Source: Nitronereus sp964503895 (lineage in GTDB: Bacteria > Nitrospirota > Nitrospiria > Nitrospirales > UBA8639). Taken from it: DNA of 64,000 nt. The position numbers and the translations under genes were made by a program. Positions 37,188 to 46,746 of this stretch are shown here, piece after piece. A model generated the notes under the pieces. The model worked only from the letters and a program-made list of their open reading frames with translations, was not told the origin of the DNA and did not search any database. Where the stretch lies: positions 62,001 through 126,000 of the forward strand of contig CAZDCF010000002.1 in assembly GCA_964503895.1 (NCBI GenBank). The letters run 5' to 3'. Positions within the stretch are counted from its first letter, which is position 1. The number at the start of each line of letters is the position of its first letter.

Positions 37188-38177
37188 ATGCTTTCTCCTC
37201 TGTCTTTTGATCGATATTTTCGAAGGTTTTCTCGCAGTCATGTTTTAGTGATCGGAGATCTAATGCTTGATCATTATATTTGGGGAACGGTGAGTCGAAT
37301 TTCCCCAGAAGCCCCGGTCCCTGTGGTCCATGTTGAACACGAATCCTTCCGGTTAGGCGGTGCAGCAAACGTCTACAACAACATTCTGTCGTTGGGTGGG
37401 AAAGCCGAAGTGTGTGGAGTCATAGGCCAAGATGAAAGCGGCCAATCTTTGCTAAAAGAGTTAGGCTTACGCCGACTGCGCCATCCTGGGATTATTATCG
37501 ATCCATCTCGTCCTACCACTCGAAAGGCTAGACTTGTTGCCCACAGCCAACAAGTCATTCGATATGATATTGAAAAGCGGCATGATATCTCGGCTCTGAC
37601 CACGCGACAGATCGTGAAACACGTGCAATCCCGATTAGACTCTATTTCCTGTGTGGTGATTTCGGATTATGCAAAGGGAGTGATCACCCCTTCACTCATG
37701 GCTCATGTAGCTAAATTGACGAAAAAACGAAAGATTCCTTTGATAATTGACCCCAAAGTTGAACATTTTCCCTATTATGTGGGAGCAACAATTTTGACGC
37801 CAAACCATATGGAAGCTCAGCAAGCCTCAGGCTTATCAGGGCATAACCATAAGGCTATTCATGAAATTGGGCATTCACTTCGTCAAAAGCTTGGATGTGA
37901 AGCGGTCCTAGTCACACGAGGGGAACAGGGCATGAGCCTATGCGAAAGTAATGGAAAAAGCCTGCATATTCCCACCATGGCCCAGCAGGTTTATGATGTT
38001 ACTGGGGCAGGGGACACGGTAGTAAGTACTCTGGCATTGGCCCTGAGCGTTGGCGCATCTATCCAGCAAGCCTCTATCATGGCGAATTACGCGGCTGGAG
38101 TAGTAGTTGGTCAGATAGGTACTGCGTTAATTACAAAAAAACAACTAAAGGAAGCTCTTCATCAGGCCCATGAATAA
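37188..38177 (+). CDS. hldA: D-glycero-beta-D-manno-heptose-7-phosphate kinase (RfaE domain I)
   Basis: About 329 residues from ATG 37188; an in-frame GTG at 37125 is the alternative. PfkB/ribokinase-family enzyme that phosphorylates heptose-7-phosphate at C1 for lipopolysaccharide core synthesis. Family marks: VIGDLMLDHYIWGTVSRISPEAP near the start, ADP-binding VTGAGDTVVSTLAL near residue 275. The cytidylyltransferase half of HldE is absent, so the separate-gene form (HldA/RfaE1) is present and HldC must be elsewhere. It overlaps kdsB by eight bases. Confidence 0.88.
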   Translation: MLSPLSFDRYFRRFSRSHVLVIGDLMLDHYIWGTVSRISPEAPVPVVHVEHESFRLGGAANVYNNILSLGGKAEVCGVIGQDESGQSLLKELGLRRLRHPGIIIDPSRPTTRKARLVAHSQQVIRYDIEKRHDISALTTRQIVKHVQSRLDSISCVVISDYAKGVITPSLMAHVAKLTKKRKIPLIIDPKVEHFPYYVGATILTPNHMEAQQASGLSGHNHKAIHEIGHSLRQKLGCEAVLVTRGEQGMSLCESNGKSLHIPTMAQQVYDVTGAGDTVVSTLALALSVGASIQQASIMANYAAGVVVGQIGTALITKKQLKEALHQAHE

Positions 38178-38931
38178 GCCGTCGATTACTATTGTCATTC
38201 CAGCTCGCTATGAGTCATCTCGTTTTCCAGGAAAACCCCTGGTTCAGCTGGCCGACAAGCCGCTCATTCAACATGTTTATGAACAAGCTAGCCGAGTCTC
38301 TCATGTTGGACAAGTAATCGTGGCAACTGATGATTCTAGGATTCAACAAGCCGTCCAAAAGTTTGAGGGACAAGTTCAAATGATTACCACACCATGTCGA
38401 ACCGGAACAGATCGCGTGGCAAAGATCACACGCTTGCTATCCAGTGAGGTAATTATTAATTTGCAAGCTGATGAAATATTAATGAGTCCAGAACTGCTCA
38501 ACGATCTCATTGATCGATTTCTTGAAAATCCAGTCCCCATGGGAACTTTGAGTCGAAAACTCGAGAGCCAGGATGAATTTTTCCAAACAGCTGCGGTAAA
38601 GGTAGTAACTGATAAAGCGGGGAGAGCGTTATACTTTTCTCGAGCTTCAATTCCACATACAAGAGACCATGCTGACCAGAATCGGGCGGCCCCCTTTGCC
38701 TCGATTCACCTAGGAGTGTATATTTTCCAGAGAGCTACATTGTTGCAATTTTCCGACCTCCCGACAGGAAAGCTTGAAAATGCAGAAAATTTGGAACAAT
38801 TACGGGCCCTTGAACACGGCATTCCTATAATGGTCTGGGAAACGCAGCACCCATCCCTCAGAATCGATACACCCGAGGATTTGGCCACAGCGGATCGATC
38901 TTGGAAAAAACTTATGGTAGGTTCTCAGTAG
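38170..38931 (+). CDS. kdsB: 3-deoxy-manno-octulosonate cytidylyltransferase
   Basis: 253 residues. Activates Kdo as CMP-Kdo for lipid A core assembly. N-terminal nucleotide-binding IVIPARYESSRFPGKPLVQL, IVATDDSRIQQAV and VINLQADEILM match the family; the last is usually VNVQGDEP, so the Gly-Asp of that loop reads Ala-Asp here. It is followed by pyrG, which makes the CTP it uses. The overlap with hldA shows a single transcription unit for envelope sugars. Confidence 0.93.
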   Translation: MNKPSITIVIPARYESSRFPGKPLVQLADKPLIQHVYEQASRVSHVGQVIVATDDSRIQQAVQKFEGQVQMITTPCRTGTDRVAKITRLLSSEVIINLQADEILMSPELLNDLIDRFLENPVPMGTLSRKLESQDEFFQTAAVKVVTDKAGRALYFSRASIPHTRDHADQNRAAPFASIHLGVYIFQRATLLQFSDLPTGKLENAENLEQLRALEHGIPIMVWETQHPSLRIDTPEDLATADRSWKKLMVGSQ

Positions 38932-38958
38932 TAGACTGGAGATGGAGAGACCAACAAG

Positions 38959-40560
38959 ATGAGTAAATTTATTTTCGTAACCGGTGGGGTAGTTTCCTCG
39001 TTGGGAAAGGGACTATCATCTGCATCCATTGGCCATTTATTGGAAAGCCGTGGCTTAAAAATCTCCTTTTTGAAACTGGACCCCTATATTAATGTTGATC
39101 CTGGAACGATGAATCCCTACCAGCACGGTGAAGTCTATGTCACAGACGATGGAGCAGAAACTGATCTAGATTTAGGCCATTATGAACGATTTACCTCTTT
39201 AACCCTTTCCCAAGAAAACAATTGCACAACAGGCCGAATTTACGATTCCGTGATTAAGAAGGAACGACGTGGGGACTATTTAGGTGGGACAGTCCAGGTC
39301 GTACCTCATATCACCGATGAAATCAAACAGACGATCCTCAATGTGGCTCACGGAGCCGATGTTGTAATCGTAGAAATCGGTGGAACCGTCGGGGATATTG
39401 AAAGTCTTCCGTTTTTAGAAGCCATCCGCCAAATGCCTTTTAATGTTGGGCGGGAAAATGTCTTGTATATCCATGTTACTTTGGTACCTTTTATTGAAAC
39501 AGCTGGAGAATTAAAGACCAAACCTACCCAACATTCAGTCAATAAATTACGAGAAATCGGTATTCAACCCAATATCCTACTCTGTCGAACCGACCGGTTT
39601 TTAGCACCGCCCATGAAGGATAAAATCGCACTTTTCTGTAATGTAGACAAAGATGCGGTAGTCACGGCCAAAGACGTGGAAACTATTTACGAGGTCCCTA
39701 TTGTATTTAGGAAAGAAGGCCTGGATGAGCTCATCGTCCGATCCTTACGGTTAGAATCCGAACCACCCAACCTCAGAGAATGGGATGCCATGGTTCAGCG
39801 TCTAAAACGACCAACTCACGAAGTTACAATCAGCATGGTTGGCAAATACATGGGGTCAAAGGAATCATATAAAAGCCTGTCTGAGGCTCTAACCCATGGT
39901 GGTCTGAGCAACGATGCAGGTGTCAAAATACAATGGATCGAGTCGGAGGATGTGGAACAAAACGGGCCTGAAAAATACTTAAGCGAATCTGACGGTATTC
40001 TAATTCCTGGTGGTTTTGGCCTAAGGGGAATTGAAGGGAAAGTGAATACTATTCGGTACAGCAGGGAAAAAAGTATCCCGTTTCTTGGCCTATGCTTGGG
40101 TATGCAATGTGCGGTGATTGAATATGCCCGTTCGATACTTCAACTTGAACGAGCAAACAGCTCAGAATTTGAACCCAACAATCCTTTTCCTGTTATTGAT
40201 TTACTACCTGAACAGCGTTCTGTGGAGGATAAGGGTGGATCCATGCGCCTAGGCGCCTACCCATGTCAACTCTTGGAAGGGACTTTAGCTTATCGTATTT
40301 ATGGTACAACAAAGGTTCATGAGCGACACCGGCATCGCTACGAGTTTAATAACGATTTCCGTGAAAAATTAACTTCAAAAGGCCTCGTTGTGAGCGGTAC
40401 CTCACCGGATAATCGCCTCGTAGAGATCATTGAATTAAAGCATCACCCATGGTTTTTGGGAACACAGTTCCATCCTGAATACCACTCTCGACCACACAGT
40501 CCGCATCCAATTTTTTCCGCATTCATTGAAGCCGCGCTTAAACGAAAATTGGGACGCTAG
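38959..40560 (+). CDS. pyrG: CTP synthase
   Basis: 533 residues. Aminates UTP to CTP. The amidoligase domain begins KFIFVTGGVVSSLGKGLSSASIG and includes the substrate loops (CTTGRIYDSVIKKERRGDYLGGTVQVVPHITDEI region). The glutaminase domain has the nucleophilic Cys in LGLCLGMQCAV near residue 380 and His/Glu in TQFHPEYHSRP. GGAGAG precedes the ATG. Placement between kdsB and kdsA is a conserved arrangement in many Gram-negative genomes, linking CTP supply to CMP-Kdo. Confidence 0.97.
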   Translation: MSKFIFVTGGVVSSLGKGLSSASIGHLLESRGLKISFLKLDPYINVDPGTMNPYQHGEVYVTDDGAETDLDLGHYERFTSLTLSQENNCTTGRIYDSVIKKERRGDYLGGTVQVVPHITDEIKQTILNVAHGADVVIVEIGGTVGDIESLPFLEAIRQMPFNVGRENVLYIHVTLVPFIETAGELKTKPTQHSVNKLREIGIQPNILLCRTDRFLAPPMKDKIALFCNVDKDAVVTAKDVETIYEVPIVFRKEGLDELIVRSLRLESEPPNLREWDAMVQRLKRPTHEVTISMVGKYMGSKESYKSLSEALTHGGLSNDAGVKIQWIESEDVEQNGPEKYLSESDGILIPGGFGLRGIEGKVNTIRYSREKSIPFLGLCLGMQCAVIEYARSILQLERANSSEFEPNNPFPVIDLLPEQRSVEDKGGSMRLGAYPCQLLEGTLAYRIYGTTKVHERHRHRYEFNNDFREKLTSKGLVVSGTSPDNRLVEIIELKHHPWFLGTQFHPEYHSRPHSPHPIFSAFIEAALKRKLGR

Positions 40561-40582
40561 CCCTTAAAATTCGAGATTTAAT

Positions 40583-41422
40583 ATGGCCCAAGAGATTAAC
40601 CTCAACGGTTTTCAAGGTGGGGGAACTTGTCCTCATTTTCTGATTGCCGGTCCCTGTGTAATTGAAAATGAGCAACTAGTTCTTGATACGGCATTTCAGA
40701 TATCAGAAATTGCTAAAGAAGTCGGTTTTCCCTTTATTTTTAAAAGCTCCTATGACAAAGCGAATCGAAGTTCGATCCACTCATTTCGAGGCCTAGGAAT
40801 TGAAGAAGGATTATCAATTCTTCAAAAAGTCAAAGAAACAATTCAAGTTCCAGTTCTCACAGATGTTCATAGCGTGGAAGAGGCAGGACAGGCCGGAAGG
40901 ATTGTGGACGTCCTCCAAATTCCTGCATTCTTATGCCGTCAAACGGACTTACTTACTGCCGCAGCTAAAACTGGCCGAGTAGTCAACGTCAAGAAAGGGC
41001 AATTTTTATCCCCCTGGGATATGAAAAACGTTGTACGTAAATTAGAGCAAAGCGGTACAAAACAAATTATGCTCACTGAACGAGGGGCCTCGTTTGGATA
41101 TAACAATTTGGTTGTCGATATGCGTTCGCTTCCGACTATGCGAGGATTCGGTTATCCCGTGGTATTCGATGCCACTCACAGTGTGCAATTACCAGGAGGG
41201 GGCGGAACTAAGTCATCAGGACAACGGGAGTTTATTGCGCCATTAGCTCGGGCCGCCGCCGCCGCAGGATGTGATGGATTCTTTATGGAAGTACATCCTG
41301 ATCCGGATTCGGCTTTATCCGATGGCCCCAATATGGTTCCTCTCAATAAACTTAAGAACCTACTTCAACAATTACTTGAAATATGCCAGGCTTCAGGAAA
41401 AGGGGAGAATAATATATTCTGA
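40583..41422 (+). CDS. kdsA: 3-deoxy-8-phosphooctulonate synthase (Kdo-8-P synthase)
   Basis: 279 residues. Condenses phosphoenolpyruvate with arabinose-5-phosphate. Marks: FLIAGPCVIENEQ at the start, FKSSYDKANRSS, LTDVHSVEEAG, VNVKKGQFLSPWDMKNV and FDATHSVQLPGG. The residue after NVKKGQFLSPWDM is Lys then Asn, the position that in metal-independent enzymes is Asn and in metal-dependent ones involves a Cys at the N-terminal AGPC; Cys is present here, so a metal-dependent type is possible. Forms the Kdo pair with kdsB. Confidence 0.95.
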   Translation: MAQEINLNGFQGGGTCPHFLIAGPCVIENEQLVLDTAFQISEIAKEVGFPFIFKSSYDKANRSSIHSFRGLGIEEGLSILQKVKETIQVPVLTDVHSVEEAGQAGRIVDVLQIPAFLCRQTDLLTAAAKTGRVVNVKKGQFLSPWDMKNVVRKLEQSGTKQIMLTERGASFGYNNLVVDMRSLPTMRGFGYPVVFDATHSVQLPGGGGTKSSGQREFIAPLARAAAAAGCDGFFMEVHPDPDSALSDGPNMVPLNKLKNLLQQLLEICQASGKGENNIF

Positions 41423-41465
41423 AGAAACTTTTTCCTTCAAACTTTTCTTTACCTTTAAAAAAGCT

Positions 41466-42098
41466 ATGCCAGCTGAGAAAGTCGTCAAGTTACCGGTCCA
41501 ATCAAAACCCTCAGAACCCGTGGGCTTGCTGACCCATGCCTTGAACCTTCCTAATATCCTCACATTCTTACGAATATTAATGGTCCCCATTTATGTGATT
41601 TTATTTTTGGAGCCTACAGTCTCCCGATCAATTATCGCAGCCATCGTGTTTGGAGTAGCAGCCTTGACCGATTTATTAGATGGGCACTTAGCTCGACGCA
41701 GGGGACAAGTAACTAAAGTAGGACGACTATTAGATCCAGTTGCTGATAAATTTTTAGTAATTTCCGGGTTAATCTTACTTGTTCAATTTCAACGAATTGA
41801 GGCGTGGCTGGCTATTGCCTTTATCGGAAGGGAATTGGGAATCACAGGATTACGTGCTATAGCCGCAGCTAAAGGGCTAATTATAGATGCAGGGAAACAT
41901 GGAAAATATAAAGCTGTACTTCAAATTATTGGAATAATTTTACTCACGTTGCAAGGAGCTATAGTACTACCGTTTTTTGATCTTCATTTATTAGGTACCG
42001 GGCTTTTATATCTAGCCCTGATGTTTTCTATAATATCTGCTAGTCAATATTTATGGGAATTTTGGCAAGCTCTTGTGAATAAAGATCTTCTTGAGTAG
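41466..42098 (+). CDS. pgsA: CDP-diacylglycerol-glycerol-3-phosphate 3-phosphatidyltransferase
   Basis: About 210 residues from ATG 41466; the open frame extends upstream into kdsA but the N-terminus MPAEKVVKLP fits better. Integral membrane enzyme making phosphatidylglycerol phosphate. The CDP-alcohol phosphotransferase motif reads LDGHLARRRGQVTKVGRLLDPVADK (Asp-Gly, Ala-Arg, Gly, Asp, Asp all kept). Several membrane helices follow. The short hydrophilic N-terminal extension (about 25 residues) precedes the usual NLPNILTFLRI start. plsY is next, so two phospholipid genes stand together. Confidence 0.93.
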   Translation: MPAEKVVKLPVQSKPSEPVGLLTHALNLPNILTFLRILMVPIYVILFLEPTVSRSIIAAIVFGVAALTDLLDGHLARRRGQVTKVGRLLDPVADKFLVISGLILLVQFQRIEAWLAIAFIGRELGITGLRAIAAAKGLIIDAGKHGKYKAVLQIIGIILLTLQGAIVLPFFDLHLLGTGLLYLALMFSIISASQYLWEFWQALVNKDLLE

Positions 42099-42113
42099 CC
42101 ATCATTACCTACC

Positions 42114-42710
42114 ATGGCTTTCCACCTTTACGAATTTCTTTTTTGCTTATCAGCCTATCTTCTCGGTTCTATTCCATTTGGATTAGTGGTTTCTCGTATT
42201 TTTGATACTCAGGATCCACGCCAAGGGGGCAGTGGTAATATTGGCTTCACCAATGTCTTACGGTTATCTGGGAAAAGAAATGGGATTCTTACGCTTTTTG
42301 GTGATCTGGGAAAAGGCTGGCTCGTTGGCGTTCTTGCCACAACATTTTTTTACAACAACATTTGGGGGCTATTTGGGTTGCTGCTAGTGATTCTCGGTCA
42401 TATATTTCCAGTTTTTCTTAAATTTAAAGGTGGAAAAGGAGTGGCCACAGGTCTTGGAGGAATACTTGGATTTGATTTTGTACTAGGAATAATTCTTCTA
42501 AGCATTTGGTTGACGACTGTCGGAATGTGGAAATACTCTTCGGGAGGAGCCTTGATGGCATTCATATTATTTCCTGTTATAGCTTGGGTGATGGGACAGA
42601 AAATAGAATTTTTGATATTTTCAATCTTAATCAGTGGAATAATTATTTCTAAACATAAGCAGAATATCAAAAGGCTGCTGGATGGGACAGAATCGAGTAT
42701 TGAATTTTAA
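42114..42710 (+). CDS. plsY: Glycerol-3-phosphate acyltransferase PlsY
   Basis: 198 residues. Membrane enzyme that transfers acyl from acyl-phosphate to glycerol-3-phosphate, the first phospholipid step. Family motifs: LLGSIPFGLVVSRIF, RQGGSGNIGFTNVLR (usually GSGNIGATNVLR), KFKGGKGVATGLGG, and the final SKHKQNIKRLLDGTES. About five membrane helices. It starts 15 bases after pgsA. A new promoter seems to begin transcription after it (42717). Confidence 0.95.
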   Translation: MAFHLYEFLFCLSAYLLGSIPFGLVVSRIFDTQDPRQGGSGNIGFTNVLRLSGKRNGILTLFGDLGKGWLVGVLATTFFYNNIWGLFGLLLVILGHIFPVFLKFKGGKGVATGLGGILGFDFVLGIILLSIWLTTVGMWKYSSGGALMAFILFPVIAWVMGQKIEFLIFSILISGIIISKHKQNIKRLLDGTESSIEF

Positions 42711-42716
42711 TGTAAT

Positions 42717-42745
42717 TTGACATAATATGTGTTATGCGACATATT
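42717..42745 (+). promoter_or_regulatory. Possible promoter of the glycosyltransferase gene at 42856
   Basis: TTGACA (42717-42722), 17-base spacer, CATATT (42740-42745): perfect -35 and a 4/6 -10 box. It lies seven bases after the plsY stop and about 110 bases before the next start codon. Confidence 0.45.
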
Positions 42746-42855
42746 TCTCTTCATAAAATATAGAGATTTTGATGTCTTACGTCCTTTATATGATCTTTAG
42801 AGCCGTCAAATCCAAAAAAAACAGAATCTAGGCGGAATAGAGAGTAAACCAAGTT

Positions 42856-43974
42856 TTGACTCAGCAAAGCGGCATATTATATCTGTCCAAAGCAGGCAGG
42901 CGTTCGCGCCTCAAAGAGGCAGGACCCTCAGAGTTCATGTATGGGACAATAGAGCTCATCAGGCAAGGACTGGACATATCCTTGATTGAAGATGTGGATA
43001 TTGGCCTCGACGCCCTCAAAAATCGTAGTTTCTGGGGCATTTTAAATTTCGCTTTCTATAAGTTATTTGGCATTCCTCTGTGGATGTTAAAAGTTTTTTC
43101 AGGGCGTCAAATTCGCCAAACTCTTAATGGATTTGAAACTATCCTTGTGACGACCAACTCTTTTGGTATTTCCCTAGGAATTCTGAAGAAGTTTGGTTTG
43201 TTACAACCAGGCGTGGTTTTTATTGCCATGGGCTTGCTCGAGAAAACCACAAAACGACATATCGTGTGGATTTACCGCTGGATATTTCGCAACATTCACA
43301 TTTGTGCCTTGTCACAGCCAGAAGCAAGGTTCCTGGAGCAAAAACTAGATGTCAAAGTTTCAACAATGCCATTTGGTATAGATGTGGATTTCTGGCATCC
43401 AAGTCCGCAACAAAATTCTTTGGATTCGCCTACTGAAGATTTTGTCTTGAGCATTGGTAATGATCGCCATCGCGATTATCATACTTTGATATCGGCCTGG
43501 AAACTATCCTACCCAAAGCTGGTCATTGTTACCAAACTATCGCTTCATATAACTTCATCGAATATTGAACTCCGCTATGGTGACTGGCATTCACAATCAC
43601 TTGATGACTCCGAGATCAGAAACCTTTTTTGGAAATCAAAGTTTGTCATTATTCCGATACGCTCAACCCATCAGCCATCGGGACAGAGCGCAACCCTACA
43701 AGCCATGGCTTGTGGAAAGTCGGTGATTTTACCTGACTTTGATGGCCTCTGGGACAGACAACTACTTGTTGATGGTAAGACTGTTGTTCTAGCTGGAAAA
43801 CCGGGGTCTGTAGAAGGGGTGCAATCGGCAATTGAACGGTTGCTCTCAAACACCGATAAAAGTGAAACGATCGGGTTGCAGGCAAGCAAAATGGTCACAG
43901 CGAATTTGAGTTCTGTTCACATGGCAGACAGGCTCAGAACAATTTTGCAATCTGTTGCGTCTCATTCTTGTTGA
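42856..43974 (+). CDS. Glycosyltransferase, GT4-like
   Basis: 372 residues from TTG 42856; no better ATG start keeps the N-terminus. GT-B fold: acceptor-binding half (1-180) with an amphipathic, positively charged helix region (FGIPLWMLKVFSGRQIRQTL) that could touch the membrane. The link segment MPFGIDVDFWHPS near residue 175 and the donor half with IRSTHQPSGQSATLQAMACGKSVILPD near residue 275 are typical of family 4. The donor and acceptor are unknown. With the neighbouring gene and the Kdo/heptose block it probably builds envelope polysaccharide. Confidence 0.78.
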   Translation: MTQQSGILYLSKAGRRSRLKEAGPSEFMYGTIELIRQGLDISLIEDVDIGLDALKNRSFWGILNFAFYKLFGIPLWMLKVFSGRQIRQTLNGFETILVTTNSFGISLGILKKFGLLQPGVVFIAMGLLEKTTKRHIVWIYRWIFRNIHICALSQPEARFLEQKLDVKVSTMPFGIDVDFWHPSPQQNSLDSPTEDFVLSIGNDRHRDYHTLISAWKLSYPKLVIVTKLSLHITSSNIELRYGDWHSQSLDDSEIRNLFWKSKFVIIPIRSTHQPSGQSATLQAMACGKSVILPDFDGLWDRQLLVDGKTVVLAGKPGSVEGVQSAIERLLSNTDKSETIGLQASKMVTANLSSVHMADRLRTILQSVASHSC

Positions 43975-44158
43975 GGATGCCCTAAGGTAGCTAGGATAAT
44001 TAATGTTTGCCTGGTCATATTTCCCACTAGTTCCTAGTAAGGACTAGTCTAAAGGCACAGTAGCATGCCGCAAGTCGATCAATCGTTGACCACCTAAATA
44101 CCTCTGAAGCACGCCTTGCGACAGCGCAGATACTTGCCTCTTGTTTTGGATTAGAAAA

Positions 44159-45187
44159 TTGAAAATTTCTATTGGATTCAAAATTGTAGACGGCCCTTGG
44201 GGCGGCGGCAACAGTTTCGTGAGCGGCTTGTCAAAGGCACTGGTCGCTAGAGGGCATGAGGTAGTTTTTGACCTTAAGACCAATGATATAGATATCATTA
44301 TGATTATCGATCCGCGCAGCCGAGTGGCCAATATCCCCTACAGTATCGGCCAGTTATTGCGCTATATCCTGTACAAAAATCCACGGGCGATTGTACTTCA
44401 TCGTATCAACGAATGTGATGAGCGGAAAAATACGCGCACAATGAATTTTAGGCTACGTATCGCGAACTATGTTGCTGACCACACAATATTTGTTGGATCC
44501 TGGCTTCGTGATTTAAAAGTGTGGTGCCCTTCGGACAAGCATGAAAATAGTGTTATTTTAAATGGAGCGGATCCAACAATTTTCAACAACCCTAACCGTA
44601 GGCCATGGAGTGGAGAAGGCCCCTTGAAACTGGTCACCCACCATTGGGGTGGAAACTGGATGAAGGGATTTGATATCTACACGCATTTAGATGAGTTGCT
44701 CTGCACGCCAGAATGGCGAGACAAGATTAAATTTACCTATATAGGCAACCTTCCAAAGGGTTTTGCCTTTAAAAAAGCCAAGCACCTACAACCACTCAAC
44801 AACTTCGAAGTAGCAGCAGAACTCTCCAAATATGATGCATATGTTACTGGTTCGATGAACGAACCAGGGAGCAATCACCAAAATGAGGGCGCGTTGTGTC
44901 TACTGCCTTTGCTTTATCGTAATTCTGGATGTTTGCCAGAATATTGCGACGGCTTTGGTATTTCTTTTGATGGTGTAAGTGACTTCGAAACGGCCCTGCA
45001 GCAGATGATTGACGAGTACCCTCGTTGGTTTGATCGAATGCCTGAGTATCCACATAAAATTGGGGGTACTGTCAACAACTACATTGACCTCATAGAAGAT
45101 GTTTACAAACGACGGGATATTATCTCCACTATGAGGAAACCAATGCGGAATCCGTTGGTTGCATTATTAACTCAGGTACTGCCATAA
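44159..45187 (+). CDS. Glycosyltransferase-like protein
   Basis: About 342 residues from TTG 44159 (or TTG 44141). The N-terminus MKISIGFKIVDGPWGGGNSFVSGLSKAL is a typical GT-B sugar-acceptor loop. The segment VGSWLRDL followed by VILNGADPTIFNNP (near residue 135) is the usual link, and MNEPGSNHQNEGALCLLPLLYRNSGCLPEYC (shown by its first and last parts only) lies where the donor-binding Glu of retaining enzymes is found. Donor and acceptor unknown. It is preceded by 184 bases without a recognised gene. Confidence 0.68.
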   Translation: MKISIGFKIVDGPWGGGNSFVSGLSKALVARGHEVVFDLKTNDIDIIMIIDPRSRVANIPYSIGQLLRYILYKNPRAIVLHRINECDERKNTRTMNFRLRIANYVADHTIFVGSWLRDLKVWCPSDKHENSVILNGADPTIFNNPNRRPWSGEGPLKLVTHHWGGNWMKGFDIYTHLDELLCTPEWRDKIKFTYIGNLPKGFAFKKAKHLQPLNNFEVAAELSKYDAYVTGSMNEPGSNHQNEGALCLLPLLYRNSGCLPEYCDGFGISFDGVSDFETALQQMIDEYPRWFDRMPEYPHKIGGTVNNYIDLIEDVYKRRDIISTMRKPMRNPLVALLTQVLP

Positions 45188-45276
45188 CACCATCACTGCT
45201 AAACAGGCCAAATTCTTTTCATACAACTACGGGAGTTATGTGACATTGTTTTTTTTAAATAAATAAAGAGACTTTC

Positions 45277-45321
45277 ATGCCTTGTATAAGTCAATTATCC
45301 CCTGTATGTTCAAATATATGA
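45277..45321 (+). CDS. Possible 14-aa leader peptide before htrA
   Basis: ATG 45277 opens 14 codons (MPCISQLSPVCSNI) whose TGA (45319-45321) overlaps the ATG of the protease (45318) as ATGA. AAAGAG lies upstream. The overlap would allow translational coupling. The frame is very short and could be chance. Confidence 0.25.
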   Translation: MPCISQLSPVCSNI

Positions 45322-46730
45322 AGTTTTTTCGTTTAATTTCCAAGTACTCATTATTTCCAATATCAACAATATCCCTCTTTGTTGTTTTCCTTATGGCAAG
45401 CACCGGATTTTCCCTGGTACTTGCCAATACTCCCTCCATGCCTTCCCAAATTCGTGGCATGCAGGCTCTTGAAGATATTCAAGCCATCATCTCAACTTTG
45501 GCTGAGAATGTAACTCCAACAGTGGTTAATGTTTCACCCATTCGGACATTCGGACAGCATAAAAATCTCCGACAAGAACCACGATCTAAAACTCCCAACT
45601 CAGGCTCTGGCGTCATCATTCATGAAGATGGTTATATCGTGACCAATAATCATGTGATCGGCACTGAAATTGAAGCAGAGATTCGTTTTTCAGATCATTC
45701 AACCTTAATTGCTCAGGTTGTCGGGCGAGACCCAGATACCGATCTTGCTTTACTCCGAGTCGAAGTGGATCGCAAGCTACCTGCCGCTAAATTTGGAGAC
45801 TCCAATTTAGTAAAAGTTGGGCAATGGGTTTTAGCCATAGGTAATCCATTTGGTTTAGATAGGACCGTTACCCTTGGCTTAGTTAGTGGAATTGGACGTG
45901 AAAACTTAAACCTCTCTCGATATGAAAATTTCATTCAAATTGATGCCCCTATTCACCCAGGAAATTCAGGTGGTCCCCTATTTAATCTTCGAGGCGAGGT
46001 CATTGGCATCAATACCGCCATCATAAATTTTGCCCAGCGTATAGGATTTGCGATCCCCTCAAACATGGCTAACCAAGTAATGATGCAGTTAAAGACTGGG
46101 GGCAAGGTAATGCGGGGGTGGCTTGGCGTAGGGATTCAACCATTGACCCCTGAACTTGGTAAAAAATTTGGGGTTAAAGATGGTAAGGGCGTTCTCGTAA
46201 ATGAAGTATTTGAAGGTAATCCAGCTGAGATTGCAGGAATTAAACCTGGAGACATCATTACCAATATCGGCAATGAACGATTGGAATCTCTAAATCAATT
46301 ATCCCGCGTAGTGGCAGGATATGATCCTGGCGAAGAAGTCGAGGTAGTAGTTATTCGGAATGGACAAAACCTCACATTATCGGTTTTGCTTGGCATTAAG
46401 AAAGAGAAGCCTATCGTTACCTCACTACCCCCAATTCAAAACGGACTAGACTTGGGCATCGATGTTTCTCCAATCACCGATGATTTGGCAACCCGGTATA
46501 AGCTTAAAGATCAGGAGGGCATTCTGGTTAGTAAAGTCGGACGACAAAGCATCGCCTACTCTGAAGGATTGCGAGAAGGTGATGTAATCAAGGAGGTCAA
46601 CCGCGTAAAAGTCCCTACCCTTTCTGAGTTCAGAACTGCTCTCGAAGAAATTCGACCAGGAGAAACCATCCTCCTTCGGATTCTCCGAGAATCACGAGCT
46701 TTTTTCGTTGTCCTTAAGCCCGAAAGTTAG
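45318..46730 (+). CDS. Periplasmic serine protease HtrA/Deg with two PDZ domains
   Basis: About 470 residues from ATG 45318, chosen because it gives a normal signal sequence (MKFFRLISKY, hydrophobic 11-36, cleavage after LANT or earlier); longer in-frame starts (TTG 45282, ATG 45306) only add residues before it. Trypsin-like domain with His112 (TNNHV), Asp142 (DTDLAL) and Ser217 (GNSGGP) complete. PDZ1 covers about 260-360 and PDZ2 about 375-465. Degrades or refolds damaged envelope proteins. DegP, DegQ and DegS types cannot be told apart here, but two PDZ domains rule out DegS. Confidence 0.93.
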   Translation: MKFFRLISKYSLFPISTISLFVVFLMASTGFSLVLANTPSMPSQIRGMQALEDIQAIISTLAENVTPTVVNVSPIRTFGQHKNLRQEPRSKTPNSGSGVIIHEDGYIVTNNHVIGTEIEAEIRFSDHSTLIAQVVGRDPDTDLALLRVEVDRKLPAAKFGDSNLVKVGQWVLAIGNPFGLDRTVTLGLVSGIGRENLNLSRYENFIQIDAPIHPGNSGGPLFNLRGEVIGINTAIINFAQRIGFAIPSNMANQVMMQLKTGGKVMRGWLGVGIQPLTPELGKKFGVKDGKGVLVNEVFEGNPAEIAGIKPGDIITNIGNERLESLNQLSRVVAGYDPGEEVEVVVIRNGQNLTLSVLLGIKKEKPIVTSLPPIQNGLDLGIDVSPITDDLATRYKLKDQEGILVSKVGRQSIAYSEGLREGDVIKEVNRVKVPTLSEFRTALEEIRPGETILLRILRESRAFFVVLKPES

Positions 46731-46746
46731 AAAGAGCATCGCTCAT

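Noticed and set aside
45282..45317. Longer htrA start at TTG 45282 or ATG 45306
   Set aside because: Neither has a ribosome binding site, and ATG 45318 gives a normal signal peptide.
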